From Clostridia bacterium (GTDB lineage Bacteria; Bacillota; Clostridia; Lachnospirales; Lachnospiraceae): 64,000 nt of DNA. Positions 9,091 through 18,393 of the stretch are shown one piece after another. Location of the stretch: contig CAJTFE010000018.1 of the NCBI GenBank assembly GCA_910575725.1, forward strand, positions 1-64,000, given 5' to 3'. Positions within the stretch are counted from its first letter, which is position 1. Each line of letters starts with the position of its first letter. The translations under genes and the position numbers were made by a program. The notes under the pieces were generated by a model. That model did not search any database, was not told the DNA's origin, and was given only the letters and a program-made list of their open reading frames with translations.

Positions 9091-9126
9091 TCTGTAGGAA
9101 GCTGATCGATAGCAGCTTTTTACAGA
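9091..9126 (+). other. Intra-operon hairpin between permease and binding-protein genes
   Basis: TCTGTAGGAAGCTG and CAGCTTTTTACAGA form a bulged stem. Such hairpins between transporter genes often stabilise the binding-protein message or reduce read-through. There is no U tract after it, so it is not a standard terminator. Confidence 0.5.
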
Positions 9127-9162
9127 TTAAAAAATAAAAAACTATCGAAGAAAGAGGAAAAT

Positions 9163-10218
9163 ATGAAAAAGAAAATTTTAAGTGTGGTACTGTGTACGGC
9201 AATGCTGGCATCTCTTATGGCCGGCTGCGGCAGCAAGGCAGAGGAGCCGGCAGCGGCAGAGCCCTCCGGTACCGAGGAACCGGCAGAGGAACCAGCGCCG
9301 GAAGAAGCAGAGGAGCCGGCAACAGATGCAGAAGCAGGCGCAAAGGACAAATACGTGATCGGCATGTCGCAGTGCAACCTGGGCGAGCCCTGGCGTGTAG
9401 CCATGAATGATCAGATTGCGGCAGCAGCGGAAGCGCATCCCGAGTTCGAGATTATCTACGCAGACGCGGCGCAGGATAACTCCAAGCAGATTGCAGACAT
9501 CGAGAACTTTGTACAGATGGGCGTGGATCTGATTATCACCTCCCCAAACGAGGCAACCCCTCTGACCAATGCAGTTACAGCAGCATATGAGGCAGGAATC
9601 CCGGTTATTCTTCTGGACAGAAAAATTGACGGAGACGGTTACACACAGTTTATCGGCGCAGATAACGTGGCAATCGGAAAACAGGTAGGCGAGTATGTGG
9701 CAAATACACTTCTTCCCGATGGAGGAAAGGTATGCGAGATCAAGGGGCTTGAGGGAACCTCCGGCGGTATCGACAGAGACAACGGCTTCCGTGAGGGAAT
9801 CAAGGCAAATCCGAAGGTGGAGATCGTAGCGGCAAATAATGCAGATTGGCTTCGTGAGAAGGCTATCACTGTTGCAGAGGAAATGCTGCAGACCAATACA
9901 GAGATCGATCTGTTTTACTGCTTGAATGATCCTATGGCAGAAGGCGCTTACATTGCGGCAAAGAACGCAGGCCGCGAGCAGGATATCATCTTCATCGGCG
10001 TTGACGGACTGCCCACTCCCGACGGCGGCATCCGCAGCGTAATGGAAGGCAGACTGAGCTTGTCCATGGTATACCCCACCGGCGGCGCAGAGGCCATTGA
10101 GAGCGCATATCAGCTTCTGGTTGAGGGCAAGGAGCTTGAAAAAGAGATTACTCTGGAATCCGAGATTATCACTCCGGAGACTGCTCCCGATTTGTTAAAG
10201 AAATACGGCGGCGAATAA
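9163..10218 (+). CDS. Sugar-binding lipoprotein of the ABC importer
   Basis: The protein has 351 residues. A lipoprotein signal peptide ends in LMAGC, with C22 as the lipidated residue. A low-complexity linker rich in Glu, Ala and Pro (about residues 25-62) leads to a Peripla_BP_4 two-lobe domain starting YVIGMSQCNLGEPW. It captures sugar outside the membrane and delivers it to the 8083-9060 permease. A terminator follows. It is clearly related to the lipoprotein at 13451-14365, which shares the EPW start and the later IENFVQMGVDLIIT-like segment. Confidence 0.92.
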   Translation: MKKKILSVVLCTAMLASLMAGCGSKAEEPAAAEPSGTEEPAEEPAPEEAEEPATDAEAGAKDKYVIGMSQCNLGEPWRVAMNDQIAAAAEAHPEFEIIYADAAQDNSKQIADIENFVQMGVDLIITSPNEATPLTNAVTAAYEAGIPVILLDRKIDGDGYTQFIGADNVAIGKQVGEYVANTLLPDGGKVCEIKGLEGTSGGIDRDNGFREGIKANPKVEIVAANNADWLREKAITVAEEMLQTNTEIDLFYCLNDPMAEGAYIAAKNAGREQDIIFIGVDGLPTPDGGIRSVMEGRLSLSMVYPTGGAEAIESAYQLLVEGKELEKEITLESEIITPETAPDLLKKYGGE

Positions 10219-10268
10219 AGATGTTACGGATTTGGACAAAATCCACAGCATAAAGACTGCCTGCGGGG

Positions 10269-10308
10269 AAAACGGCCTATCTGTGTATAGCAGGTGGGCC
10301 GTTTTAGT
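10269..10308 (+). terminator. Terminator after the ABC importer genes
   Basis: AAAACGGCC and GGCCGTTTT pair around a 19-base loop that is followed by AGTTC. The T tract is the right arm itself. It separates the transport genes from the sensing genes. Confidence 0.7.
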
Positions 10309-10387
10309 TCACATAATGTTTTTCCTTGACGTAATGCCGCAAATTTTTTAGTATATAATAGTTCAAAAAGGCTCAAAGCAGGTACAT

Positions 10388-12232
10388 ATGGAAAAAATAC
10401 AGGAATTACTTTTTACGAAAAATCTCAGACGTTCTTTACTGGCATTCGTTTTTACGGCAGTTATATCCGTGGCGCTTGTACTGACGATGGCAGGCAGCAG
10501 GATTTACATAGAATCCATTGAGGAACATGCCTATGCCAATACAGCAGAGATGCAGAACCAGGTGCAGAAGACGGTGGATCTGAAGCTGGAGGATATTGAA
10601 AAGACGCTGAAGCTTCTGGGGGAAAGCCGTGAGGTTCAAGGGTATCTTGTGGTAGACGAGGATCGGGAGCAGGGAAAGAGAGTGGAGCTGGAGACGGCCG
10701 TCCGGAACCTTCTGCTGGCATATTCTGCCGTTCACAGGGATTATCTGAATATTGTGATTGCCAGCAGCAAAGGACACTATCTATCTAATGATTCCTACCG
10801 GATTCAGAAACAAGAGCTGAGCGAGGAAGAATGGTATCAGGACGCAGTCCGTGCGAAGGGAAAGCCTGTGGTTATTAGCTCGTCCATAGGGAGGAATCTC
10901 CAGGACTGGAGAAATTACAGTTCGGACAGCTATGTTTCCGTAGCCCAGGCAATCTACGGAAAAGAGAGCCGGGAGCTTATCGGCGTAGTTCTCATTGACC
11001 TGGATAAACACAGTATCCAGGAGCTGGTAGGCGACATTACCCTGGGACAGACAGGTTTCGTCTTTATCATGGACAGTAAGGGAAATATTCTCTATACTCC
11101 GGAAAATAAGATTGTGTACCGGATCAATCCGGCCTGGTTCCAGGAAGCCGGAAGAGGAAGCTTTAAGTGCCGGATTCAAGAGGGAAAATACAGGATTATT
11201 TACAATCAGTCAGAGTATACAAAGCTTACAACTGTAGGACTTTACGATATGGGAAAAACAATCGAGGGAGTTTCCAGGGTTCAGAGGGTTTCCGTTTTGC
11301 TGGCAGTACTCTGCTGCGGTGCGGCTCTTGTCTGGTCTACCTTTTTTTCTAAAACAATCACCACGCCGATCTCGAAGCTTTCCAGGCTGATGAAACGCGC
11401 CCAGACAGGGGATCTGACAGGGCGTTTTGATAACCATTACCAGGGGGAGATCGGACAGCTTGGAAATGCCTTCAACGCTATGGTGGACAAGATTGATGAG
11501 CTTCTCCGCCTGGTATACGAGGAGCAGAAGCAGAAAAGGGAGGCGGAGATGAAGATCTTAAGAGAGCAGATGAAACCTCATTTTCTCTACAATACTCTTG
11601 ACAGTATACAATGGATGGCAAAGAAATACCAGGCCAGGGATATTGCAGAGACTGTCCGCGCTCTTTCGAATTTTTTCCGCATCAGTTTAAGCAGCGGAAA
11701 GGAGTACATTACCCTCCGGGAGGAAATGACGCTGGTCCGCAGCTATCTGGAGGTACAGAAATTCCGGTATGAGGATTTGTTTGAATATGAGCCGGTATAT
11801 GAAGAGGAGCTTCTTGACTGTATGGTACCAAGGCTGATTCTGCAGCCTCTGGTAGAAAATGCTTTATACCACGGAATCAAGGAGTCGGAACGGGAACGAG
11901 GCAACATTCGTATCTGCGCCTTGAGGGAGGAGGGGGATATCCTTTTGATTTCCGTAACGGACGACGGGGCAGGCATGAGCCGGGAAGAATGCGCCAAAAT
12001 GAACAAAATCCTGCGGATGGAGGAACGTCCGGAGGAAATCCGGGCTTTTGGCGTGCTGAATGTCCATGACCGTATCCGCTTTTCTTATGGGGAGGACTAT
12101 GGTCTTTTTTATCAGCCCGGGCCGGAGGGCGGTACAATTGCAGAGATACGGCTTCCGCTGAAGGGCAGACACAGCGCTGCATTAGAAGATCTGGAGGTAT
12201 TAGAATATGTGGAAAATAGTGATTGCAGATGA
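10388..12232 (+). CDS. Sensor histidine kinase, YesM/LytS type
   Basis: The protein has 614 residues. There is a membrane helix near residues 17-37, then an extracellular Cache-type sensor region to about residue 300. A second helix near 305-325 precedes a HAMP linker and a His_kinase domain with the phosphoacceptor H398 in MKPHFLYNTLDS. A HATPase domain with DDGAGMSREE completes it. It probably senses sugar, directly or through the lipoprotein at 13451, and phosphorylates the AraC-type regulator whose start overlaps its last 26 bases. The ribosome site AGCAGGT is modest. Confidence 0.93.
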   Translation: MEKIQELLFTKNLRRSLLAFVFTAVISVALVLTMAGSRIYIESIEEHAYANTAEMQNQVQKTVDLKLEDIEKTLKLLGESREVQGYLVVDEDREQGKRVELETAVRNLLLAYSAVHRDYLNIVIASSKGHYLSNDSYRIQKQELSEEEWYQDAVRAKGKPVVISSSIGRNLQDWRNYSSDSYVSVAQAIYGKESRELIGVVLIDLDKHSIQELVGDITLGQTGFVFIMDSKGNILYTPENKIVYRINPAWFQEAGRGSFKCRIQEGKYRIIYNQSEYTKLTTVGLYDMGKTIEGVSRVQRVSVLLAVLCCGAALVWSTFFSKTITTPISKLSRLMKRAQTGDLTGRFDNHYQGEIGQLGNAFNAMVDKIDELLRLVYEEQKQKREAEMKILREQMKPHFLYNTLDSIQWMAKKYQARDIAETVRALSNFFRISLSSGKEYITLREEMTLVRSYLEVQKFRYEDLFEYEPVYEEELLDCMVPRLILQPLVENALYHGIKESERERGNIRICALREEGDILLISVTDDGAGMSREECAKMNKILRMEERPEEIRAFGVLNVHDRIRFSYGEDYGLFYQPGPEGGTIAEIRLPLKGRHSAALEDLEVLEYVENSDCR

Positions 12233-13409
12233 TGAACCGAAGATACGCCAGGGGTTAAGAGAGCTTGTGGAGAGCTTTTCGCTTTCTCTTAGAGTCTGCG
12301 GAGAGGCAAAAAACGGGCTGGAAGCATTAAAACTTATTGAGAGGGAACAGCCGGATATTGCCCTGGTAGATATCTGTATGCCCAAGCTCAATGGGCTGCA
12401 GCTTTTAGAACGGATTCGGGATACCCATACGGGCTGTAGGACGATTATCGTATCCGGATACACTGAGTTTACTTACGCTAAGGAGGCTCTGACGCTGGGA
12501 GTGCGCAGCTATATTTTGAAGCCCATTGAGGAGGAAGAGCTGTACGAGGCTATCTGCAGTCTCACAGAGGAGTTAAGCCGGGAAAGATCAAAGCAGCGCT
12601 TTATTGATTTGGCCAATTACCAGTTAGAACAGCACCGGGAATACCTTCAAGGCGTATTTTTCAATGATTGGATCGAGGGAAAGCTTTCCAGCGGTGAGCG
12701 CCAAGACCAGAAGGAGCTGTTGTCGGTGCATATCGGGGAGGAGGCGGCCCTTATCCTGGTTTCCACCCAGAATAACAGAAACTTAAGCCTTCGTATGGGA
12801 GACGGCCGTATTTCCGACGATGTGTATCAGTTTGCGTTGAAAAATATCTTAAGAGAGCTTTTGGGAAAATGCGAGCCAGTTTATCTCTTCATGGACCGCT
12901 ACCAGAATGTGGCCGGAATTTTTCACTGTCCGAAGCAGGAAGAGAGCAGCATTAAGCGGCATGTGGAGGAAAGTCTGGAACAGACCTTGGGAGGAACATG
13001 TACGGTTGTAACGGGAACCTGTGAGGAGGCGCATTTTCCGGAAGCATATGGGGAGGCACTCAGAGAGGTGCAGAAAGCGCTGGAATGCCGTCCTGTTGTA
13101 ACGGAGGCCAAGAAGTATCTCTATGAGCATTTTAGGGAACCGGATATGGAGCTCAACCTGGTGGCTCGTTCCATCGGCATCAGTCCGGCCTATTTAAGCC
13201 GCCTGATGAAGCAGGAGCTTGGAATGTCCTTTAAGGATTTTCTCACCAGCCTGCGGATCAACGAGGCCATTGTGCTGATGCGGAGTACAGGCTGTTCCAT
13301 CAATGAAATTGCAGATATGGTAGGCTATAAAAGCCAGCATTATTTTTCCACGGCCTTTAAGAACAGCATGGGGATTTCGCCATCAGAGCATCGGAAGAAT
13401 ATTGGTTAG
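12207..13409 (+). CDS. Response regulator with AraC-type DNA-binding domain (YesN type)
   Basis: The protein has 400 residues. The N-terminal receiver has D8, D9 and phosphoacceptor D55 (VDICMPK). A middle region of about 170 residues has no clear motif. The C terminus is an AraC double helix-turn-helix (about 300-400, with NEIADMVGYKSQHYFSTAFK). It overlaps the kinase gene and has CTGGAGG upstream of the ATG, so the pair is co-translated. It probably activates the ABC importer genes at 6541 when sugar is sensed. Confidence 0.93.
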   Translation: MWKIVIADDEPKIRQGLRELVESFSLSLRVCGEAKNGLEALKLIEREQPDIALVDICMPKLNGLQLLERIRDTHTGCRTIIVSGYTEFTYAKEALTLGVRSYILKPIEEEELYEAICSLTEELSRERSKQRFIDLANYQLEQHREYLQGVFFNDWIEGKLSSGERQDQKELLSVHIGEEAALILVSTQNNRNLSLRMGDGRISDDVYQFALKNILRELLGKCEPVYLFMDRYQNVAGIFHCPKQEESSIKRHVEESLEQTLGGTCTVVTGTCEEAHFPEAYGEALREVQKALECRPVVTEAKKYLYEHFREPDMELNLVARSIGISPAYLSRLMKQELGMSFKDFLTSLRINEAIVLMRSTGCSINEIADMVGYKSQHYFSTAFKNSMGISPSEHRKNIG

Positions 13410-13450
13410 CACGGCTTTTTAAAGGAACGGGATATTACGGAGGAGCGCAT

Positions 13451-14365
13451 ATGGGAAAAAGGCTTCTGGCGCTGTTTTTAAGCCTGCTGCTTTCTTTGGC
13501 GGCAGGCTGTAAGGAGAAAGAGCCTGTACAGGAAAATGAATATGAGTATCTAATTGGTGTCAGCCTTTCCAATGTTATGGAGCCATGGCTGCGCCATACC
13601 ATAGACAGCATGTCGGATCGGCGGGCAGCAGACAGCCAGGTGAATCTTATTTTTAAGGATGCGGCCGGGAGTCCGGGGAAGCAGCTTGAGAATATTGACC
13701 AGCTTATGGAATGCGGCGTGGATCTTTTGATTGTGGCCCCAGGTGATACCGGGTCTCTGGGTGAGAAGCTTGAAGAGATTTCCGAGGAAATTCCGGTGGT
13801 AGTGATGGGGATTGATCCGGGAACGGAAAGCTATAGGGCATTTATTGAATTCAACGATTATGAGATAGGGCGTCTGGCCGGGGCCTATATTCTGGAAAAA
13901 CAGTATCGGCCGGGGAATGCAATTGTAATCCTTACAGGCCCGCCGGGCTCGACCATTTCAGACAGAAGGCTTAAGGGCTTTCAGGATGCCGTGTGTGGGA
14001 AAATCGGTGAGGAGCAGATTCATTATCTGGACGGAGAGTGGCTTAGAGACAAGGCGGAAAATCGCATGAAGGATTATCTGGTTGCAAATCAGAAGGCGGA
14101 TATTGTATTTGCTTTAAACGATGAGATGGCTTATGGGGCTTATCTGGCACAGAACCAGTACCGGATTACAGGAACCTGCTTTCTGGGCGTGGATGGCTTC
14201 GCCGGAAATCTGGGAGGGATTGATCTGATTGAAAGGGGCATTCTGGACGCAACAATCCAGTGTTCCGAGATCGGCAGCCTGGCTTATGAAACGGCTGTCC
14301 GTATCCTGGATGGGGAGGAGGTGGAAAAGCACCTGGTCATAGAGCCAAAGCTGATGACGGACTAA
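13451..14365 (+). CDS. Sugar-binding lipoprotein, probable sensor component
   Basis: The protein has 304 residues. Its signal peptide ends in LAAGC with C20 lipidated, followed directly by a Peripla_BP_4 domain (YLIGVSLSNVMEPW). It lacks the acidic linker of the 9163-10218 paralogue. It sits after the kinase and regulator genes and not beside a permease. That layout is typical of three-component sugar-sensing sets, where the lipoprotein presents ligand to the YesM-type kinase. Its last four bases overlap, tail to tail, the end of the hybrid kinase gene on the other strand. Confidence 0.85.
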   Translation: MGKRLLALFLSLLLSLAAGCKEKEPVQENEYEYLIGVSLSNVMEPWLRHTIDSMSDRRAADSQVNLIFKDAAGSPGKQLENIDQLMECGVDLLIVAPGDTGSLGEKLEEISEEIPVVVMGIDPGTESYRAFIEFNDYEIGRLAGAYILEKQYRPGNAIVILTGPPGSTISDRRLKGFQDAVCGKIGEEQIHYLDGEWLRDKAENRMKDYLVANQKADIVFALNDEMAYGAYLAQNQYRITGTCFLGVDGFAGNLGGIDLIERGILDATIQCSEIGSLAYETAVRILDGEEVEKHLVIEPKLMTD

Positions 14366-16467
14366 ATAATGTCCATCATCAGCGAAAGAAGCTGATCCGT
14401 ATCCAGGGGCTTGGCCATATGAGCGTTCATACCGCTTCTTCTTGACATGCGCCGATCCTCGTCAAAGGCATTGGCTGACAGAGCAATGATAGGAATACTG
14501 CAAAGAATCGGGTCTTCCAGGCTGCGGATCAGCTGCGTGGTTTCGTAGCCGTTCATAACCGGCATCTGGATGTCCATGAGAACCAGCCCGTAGCAGTCGG
14601 GAGCAGAGCCTGTGAGCTTCTCAAGGGCTTTCTGTCCGTCCATGGCGGTATCTATCCGGAAGCCTAGATCCTCCAGAAGCTCTGAGGCCAGTTCCAGATT
14701 CAGATCGTTGTCGTCTACCAGGAGAATTCTGCGGCCTCCCATACGCTTAAGCAGAAGCTCCTGGGCAGATTCAGGCCGAAAGGCCTTCTGGTTCTGGATG
14801 CGCAGAGTGAAGGTAACGATAAACCGGCTTCCTTTTCCGGGAGCGCTCTCTACGGCAATGGAGCCGTCCAGAATCTCAACCAGGCGTTTGACGATGGTGA
14901 GGCCCAGTCCGGTGCCGTGGATGCCGCTGAAGGTGGTGTTCTTAAGCCGTTCAAAGGGCTCAAAGATGCGATCCAGATTTGCCGGATCGATTCCGATTCC
15001 ATTGTCCTCCACACAAAACTGATAGGAGGCATAATTGTTGGAAGGGGCTTTTTGCTCGGTAATCGAAATGCACACATTGCCCTCCCTGTGGGTATATTTG
15101 ATTGCATTTGTGCCAAGACAGGCAAGAATCTGCTTCAGCTTGTCCGGATCGGTATATACATAAGGATGCTCAAGTCCGGAAAGGTCAAAGGTTATGGAGA
15201 TGTGGTTCTTTTCTGCCCGAAGGGACAGAGACCGGCAGACATCCTGTACCAGCTCGGACAGGCAGCAGGAGCTTTCCTCTGTCTGGAAGCTTCCGGATTC
15301 CATGCGGGATATTTCCAGAATATCGTTGAACAGGGAGAGCAGAAGCTCACTGGAGATCTGGATCTTGCCGATGTATTCTTCCAGCTTTTCCTGCTCCAGC
15401 ATGTGATTCTGGGCAAGGGTAACAAAGCCCTGAATGGCGTTTAAGGGCGTGCGGATGTCATGGGACATATTTGCCAGAAAGGTGTTCTTGGCAGTGTTGG
15501 CCAGCCGGGCCTCTTTCAGCGCTTCCTCAAAAAGCTTTTTCTGTTCCATCTCCTGACGGAGCTCCGTATCAACCAGGCGGAAACCAAGAACTATCCGTTT
15601 GTAAGGAGTCTGGGTGCCCACACCGGCGATGCGCAGCTGGTAGTAGGCCAGCTCTTCGTTCTGCAGCACACGGAAGTTTACATAATATTCGTCCAGGGAC
15701 GCAAGGCTCTGCTGGATATGGGAGGGCTCCATAGCTTGTGAAACTACTTCCCTATCCTCAGCGGAAACCCAGGCATCTACATAAACGGAGCGGAACCAGG
15801 AAAAGGTGTAGGGCAGGGAGCCGGATTCAAAAAGCAGGGTAGTCCGGCTGCTCATGCGGTAGGGCATAATGCTGTCTTCAGCCAGATTCACATAGAGGAT
15901 GGACTCATAATTGCTGCTCAAGCCTTCAATCACTTCCAGCCGGCGCAGCAGCTCATCGGTTTGCTGCTTCCGCTTTTCCGTTGCGTCTCCTGCAAATACA
16001 TAGAAAAAATCTCCGGCGGAATCGCTGTGGATAAAATGTCCGTAGTCCTCCACCCAGCGGATCTGTCCTCCCTTTTGGATAATCCGGTATTCTACATAAT
16101 CCAGATCATACTGGCTCTTGTGTATCTGTTCCCAGATACTTGCCTCTACAGCCTCCAGGTCCTCCGGGTGAACCATGCCCCGGAAGGAATTGCCTGTGAA
16201 CTCTTTAAATTCTTCTATGGAATTGCAGTTGAAAAGGCGGAGTATGGCCTGGTTTACATAGAGAAGCTCTTCGCTGCCGTCTGCATGGTAGATAAAGAAG
16301 CCTCCCGGCATCTGGTTTAAGAATTCCTTAAGCTCCAGGGAGGCCTGCCTCTTGGAGGGATCAGTGGGAGCAAAAGGAGCTTCCTCTGTCTGGCCATAAT
16401 CTGAATCGCACAGTATGGACAGAATGTGCTCCATTAGGTTGTGATCTGCTTTCGTTTGTCCGCTCAT
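14362..16467 (-). CDS. Hybrid sensor histidine kinase with PAS domains and receiver
   Basis: The protein has 701 residues and no membrane helix. Two PAS-like regions (about 45-165 and 180-300) precede a HisKA domain with H336 in ANMSHDIRTPLNA. The HATPase domain has GTGLGLTIVKRL, and the C-terminal receiver has phosphoacceptor D632 in VLMDIQMPVMNG. No DNA-binding output domain is present, so the signal must pass to another protein. It is convergent with the sensing operon. On its strand the ribosome site is AGGGGG eight bases before the ATG. Gut Clostridia carry many such soluble hybrid kinases, and the ligand is unknown. Confidence 0.9.
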   Translation of the reverse strand: MSGQTKADHNLMEHILSILCDSDYGQTEEAPFAPTDPSKRQASLELKEFLNQMPGGFFIYHADGSEELLYVNQAILRLFNCNSIEEFKEFTGNSFRGMVHPEDLEAVEASIWEQIHKSQYDLDYVEYRIIQKGGQIRWVEDYGHFIHSDSAGDFFYVFAGDATEKRKQQTDELLRRLEVIEGLSSNYESILYVNLAEDSIMPYRMSSRTTLLFESGSLPYTFSWFRSVYVDAWVSAEDREVVSQAMEPSHIQQSLASLDEYYVNFRVLQNEELAYYQLRIAGVGTQTPYKRIVLGFRLVDTELRQEMEQKKLFEEALKEARLANTAKNTFLANMSHDIRTPLNAIQGFVTLAQNHMLEQEKLEEYIGKIQISSELLLSLFNDILEISRMESGSFQTEESSCCLSELVQDVCRSLSLRAEKNHISITFDLSGLEHPYVYTDPDKLKQILACLGTNAIKYTHREGNVCISITEQKAPSNNYASYQFCVEDNGIGIDPANLDRIFEPFERLKNTTFSGIHGTGLGLTIVKRLVEILDGSIAVESAPGKGSRFIVTFTLRIQNQKAFRPESAQELLLKRMGGRRILLVDDNDLNLELASELLEDLGFRIDTAMDGQKALEKLTGSAPDCYGLVLMDIQMPVMNGYETTQLIRSLEDPILCSIPIIALSANAFDEDRRMSRRSGMNAHMAKPLDTDQLLSLMMDII

Positions 16468-16622
16468 AAGGAATCCCCCTGTGAATTGAATCTTTTTCGT
16501 ATTATATTATGAATCAAAGATTTCGAATCGTCATTCGCTGTTTGCTGAGTATATGGGCATACGCCCGTCATTAAAATTTATTATACCATTATTTTACTGA
16601 ATTGAAAATAAAAAAGTGCGTC

Positions 16623-16652
16623 TTGATCTTCTTTCTTTTTCCCCGTTATAAT
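16623..16652 (+). promoter_or_regulatory. Promoter overlapping the first ATG of the DUF218 gene
   Basis: TTGATC (16623-16628) and TATAAT (16647-16652) are 18 bases apart. The -10 box covers the in-frame ATG at 16651, so that ATG would not be in the message. This supports the GTG start at 16684. Confidence 0.6.
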
Positions 16653-16683
16653 GAGAAAAGGAAATGGGAAGGGGAGTGGGAAT

Positions 16684-17268
16684 GTGAAATTTATTGAGGA
16701 TATAACAGATTTTATTTTTGTGGAGCATCAGCCGGAAAAGGCGGATGTGATTTTTATTCCGGGAGGGGACCAGGGAGCCCTGGCTGTGACGGCGGCGAAG
16801 CTGTACAGGGAGGGATATGCGCCATGGGTGCTGCCTTCAGGGCGGTTCAGCAAGCCTGTGGGGCGGTGCATGATTCCGGGGTATGAGACGGAATGGGAGT
16901 TTCTTCGGGATATTCTGGTGGAGCATGGGGTTCCGAAGGAGGCGGTTCTGGAGGAGCGGCAGGCGACTTTCACTTATGAAAATGCGATTTTTTCCAGGAA
17001 GGTGACGGATGCTTTTGGGATTGAGGTTAAAAGGGCGATTCTTTGTTCCCAGGCCTGCCATGCAAGGAGGGCTCTTTTGTATTATGAGGTTTTGTATCCG
17101 GATACGGAGTTTTTTGTCTGTCCTACTGTGACCAGGGGAATAAGCAGGGAGAATTGGTTTTTGGAGGATGGGAAGATTGATGTTGTGCTGGGGGAGATGG
17201 AGAAGTGTGGGGGGCAGTTTTATGGGATTTTGAAGGAAGGGAGGTGGGACGGGTCTGTTGAAAAATAA
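16684..17268 (+). CDS. YdcF/SanA-like DUF218 protein
   Basis: The protein is about 194 residues and belongs to the DUF218/ElyC/SanA superfamily. It has VIFIPGGDQGALAVTAA near the start, a conserved glutamate-containing helix in the middle and ILCSQACHARRALLYYEV after it. Members are linked to cell envelope and vancomycin tolerance, but the reaction is not known. The GTG start at 16684 has GGAAGGGGAG in front, and the upstream ATG falls inside the -10 box. The last six codons (from 17251) form part of the left arm of a 210-base inverted repeat. Confidence 0.75.
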   Translation: MKFIEDITDFIFVEHQPEKADVIFIPGGDQGALAVTAAKLYREGYAPWVLPSGRFSKPVGRCMIPGYETEWEFLRDILVEHGVPKEAVLEERQATFTYENAIFSRKVTDAFGIEVKRAILCSQACHARRALLYYEVLYPDTEFFVCPTVTRGISRENWFLEDGKIDVVLGEMEKCGGQFYGILKEGRWDGSVEK

Positions 17269-17460
17269 GGCAGCAGGCTTTTCCATATCCGCTGTCCGGA
17301 CGGTTCGCGAACAGGCTGTCTGCTTGGAACGTACATTACCTTGAAGGATTTTTATGCTTTTTTGTTTCTTGGTAATGTTCGTTCCTATCAGACAGCCTGT
17401 TCGCGAACAGCCGGACACTGGATATTGGAAAAGCCTGCTGCCTTATTTTTCAACAGACCC
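17251..17460. repeat. Long inverted repeat, family 3 copy 1 (convergent gene ends)
   Basis: Arms of roughly 85-90 bases pair around a loop of about 30 bases. The inner core, including TTCGCGAACAG and CCGGAC/GTCCGG segments, is shared with the copy at 57159-57358. The outer arm GGGTCTGTTGAAAAATAAGG contains the stop codon of the DUF218 gene (17266-17268) and is mirrored perfectly at 17441-17460. It lies between converging genes and probably terminates transcription in both directions. Confidence 0.85.
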
Positions 17461-17490
17461 TGGGGTTGGGGGCGGGTATGCGGGGAATGG

Positions 17491-18375
17491 TTAGTCTATG
17501 GTTATGTCTAGGGTTTTGGAGGGGGTTGGGAGGTTGGGTGTGGTGGAGGATTGGGACTCCTGGTAAGCGGCGCGGGCTTTGGCGCGTTTTACTTTTAGGG
17601 CTTCGGGGGTGGATTCGGCTTCCTGGCGGGTCATTTCTCTTTTGGTTAGGGCGGCTTTGGCTTTTTCGGTTTCTACTTCTTTTTCGCCGGGAAGTTTTGG
17701 GTCGGGGATGGGGGAGGCGGCTTCGGTTTGGGATTCCTCGCTGTCTTCTTTTGGGGTGTCGGTTTTGGAGGGATCTTCGATGCCGAGCTCGGCTTTTTTG
17801 GCTTCTTCCAGATCTTTTTCGGCTTTTTGCTTTTCGGCCTCGGTGGGGAGCTTGGCGTATTTGCCGCTCTCTATGAATTCCTGGGTGCTTTGCTGGAGGG
17901 CCATGTTTTTACGGTGCTCGTTCCAGACGAGCTCGAGTTTTTTGTTTTCTGGGATGTTTGGGTTGTTTTTGATTTCGTTTACGGTGTTTAAGGAGGTAGC
18001 GGCGTGAGCCATGCGGACGCGCTGGACTTCTTCCTTGGTTTTGCAGCGCTTTAGCTCCTGCTCATAGTTTTTCTGCTCCATCTCTGTGGATTTGACCCGC
18101 TGGTAGGTCTGGGGGTCGTGGTCTCTTAGATAGGCCATTTCCTCGGCGGTCAGCTTCTGGCCGGAGTTTAGCTTGAGCTCGATCTGGGCGGTCATTTTGG
18201 TGGTGCCGTCCTGGTTGGCTTTGCGGATCTCTTCTGCCTGCTGTTTTACGGAGTCGGCGATGGTCATGGCGCCGTCGGCGGTGAAGTCACCGGTGGCTTT
18301 TTTCTTCTGCCATTTCATCTGCATTTCCATATTTTTTGTGTAGGTGTTTAGTGACTGGACTGTAAAAAAATTCAT
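17491..18375 (-). CDS. Hypothetical Lys/Glu-rich coiled-coil protein
   Basis: I do not recognise this protein of 294 residues. The N terminus (MNFFTVQSLNTYTKNMEMQM) has no signal peptide or membrane helix. The middle is highly charged helix with an EEMAYLRDHDP stretch. The C-terminal third is Pro, Ser, Thr and Glu rich and ends TLDITID. The N-terminal 160 residues look folded, and the rest is probably disordered. The start at 18375 is set by AGGAGG on the minus strand. The longer frame back to 18537 merely translates repeat DNA. A family 2 hairpin repeat sits directly upstream of its ribosome site. Confidence 0.7.
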   Translation of the reverse strand: MNFFTVQSLNTYTKNMEMQMKWQKKKATGDFTADGAMTIADSVKQQAEEIRKANQDGTTKMTAQIELKLNSGQKLTAEEMAYLRDHDPQTYQRVKSTEMEQKNYEQELKRCKTKEEVQRVRMAHAATSLNTVNEIKNNPNIPENKKLELVWNEHRKNMALQQSTQEFIESGKYAKLPTEAEKQKAEKDLEEAKKAELGIEDPSKTDTPKEDSEESQTEAASPIPDPKLPGEKEVETEKAKAALTKREMTRQEAESTPEALKVKRAKARAAYQESQSSTTPNLPTPSKTLDITID

Positions 18376-18393
18376 GGAATATCCTCCTATTCT

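Noticed and set aside
17466..18007. Long plus-strand ORFs opposite the coiled-coil gene
   Set aside because: They are shadow frames of the minus-strand gene, biased in composition and without ribosome sites.
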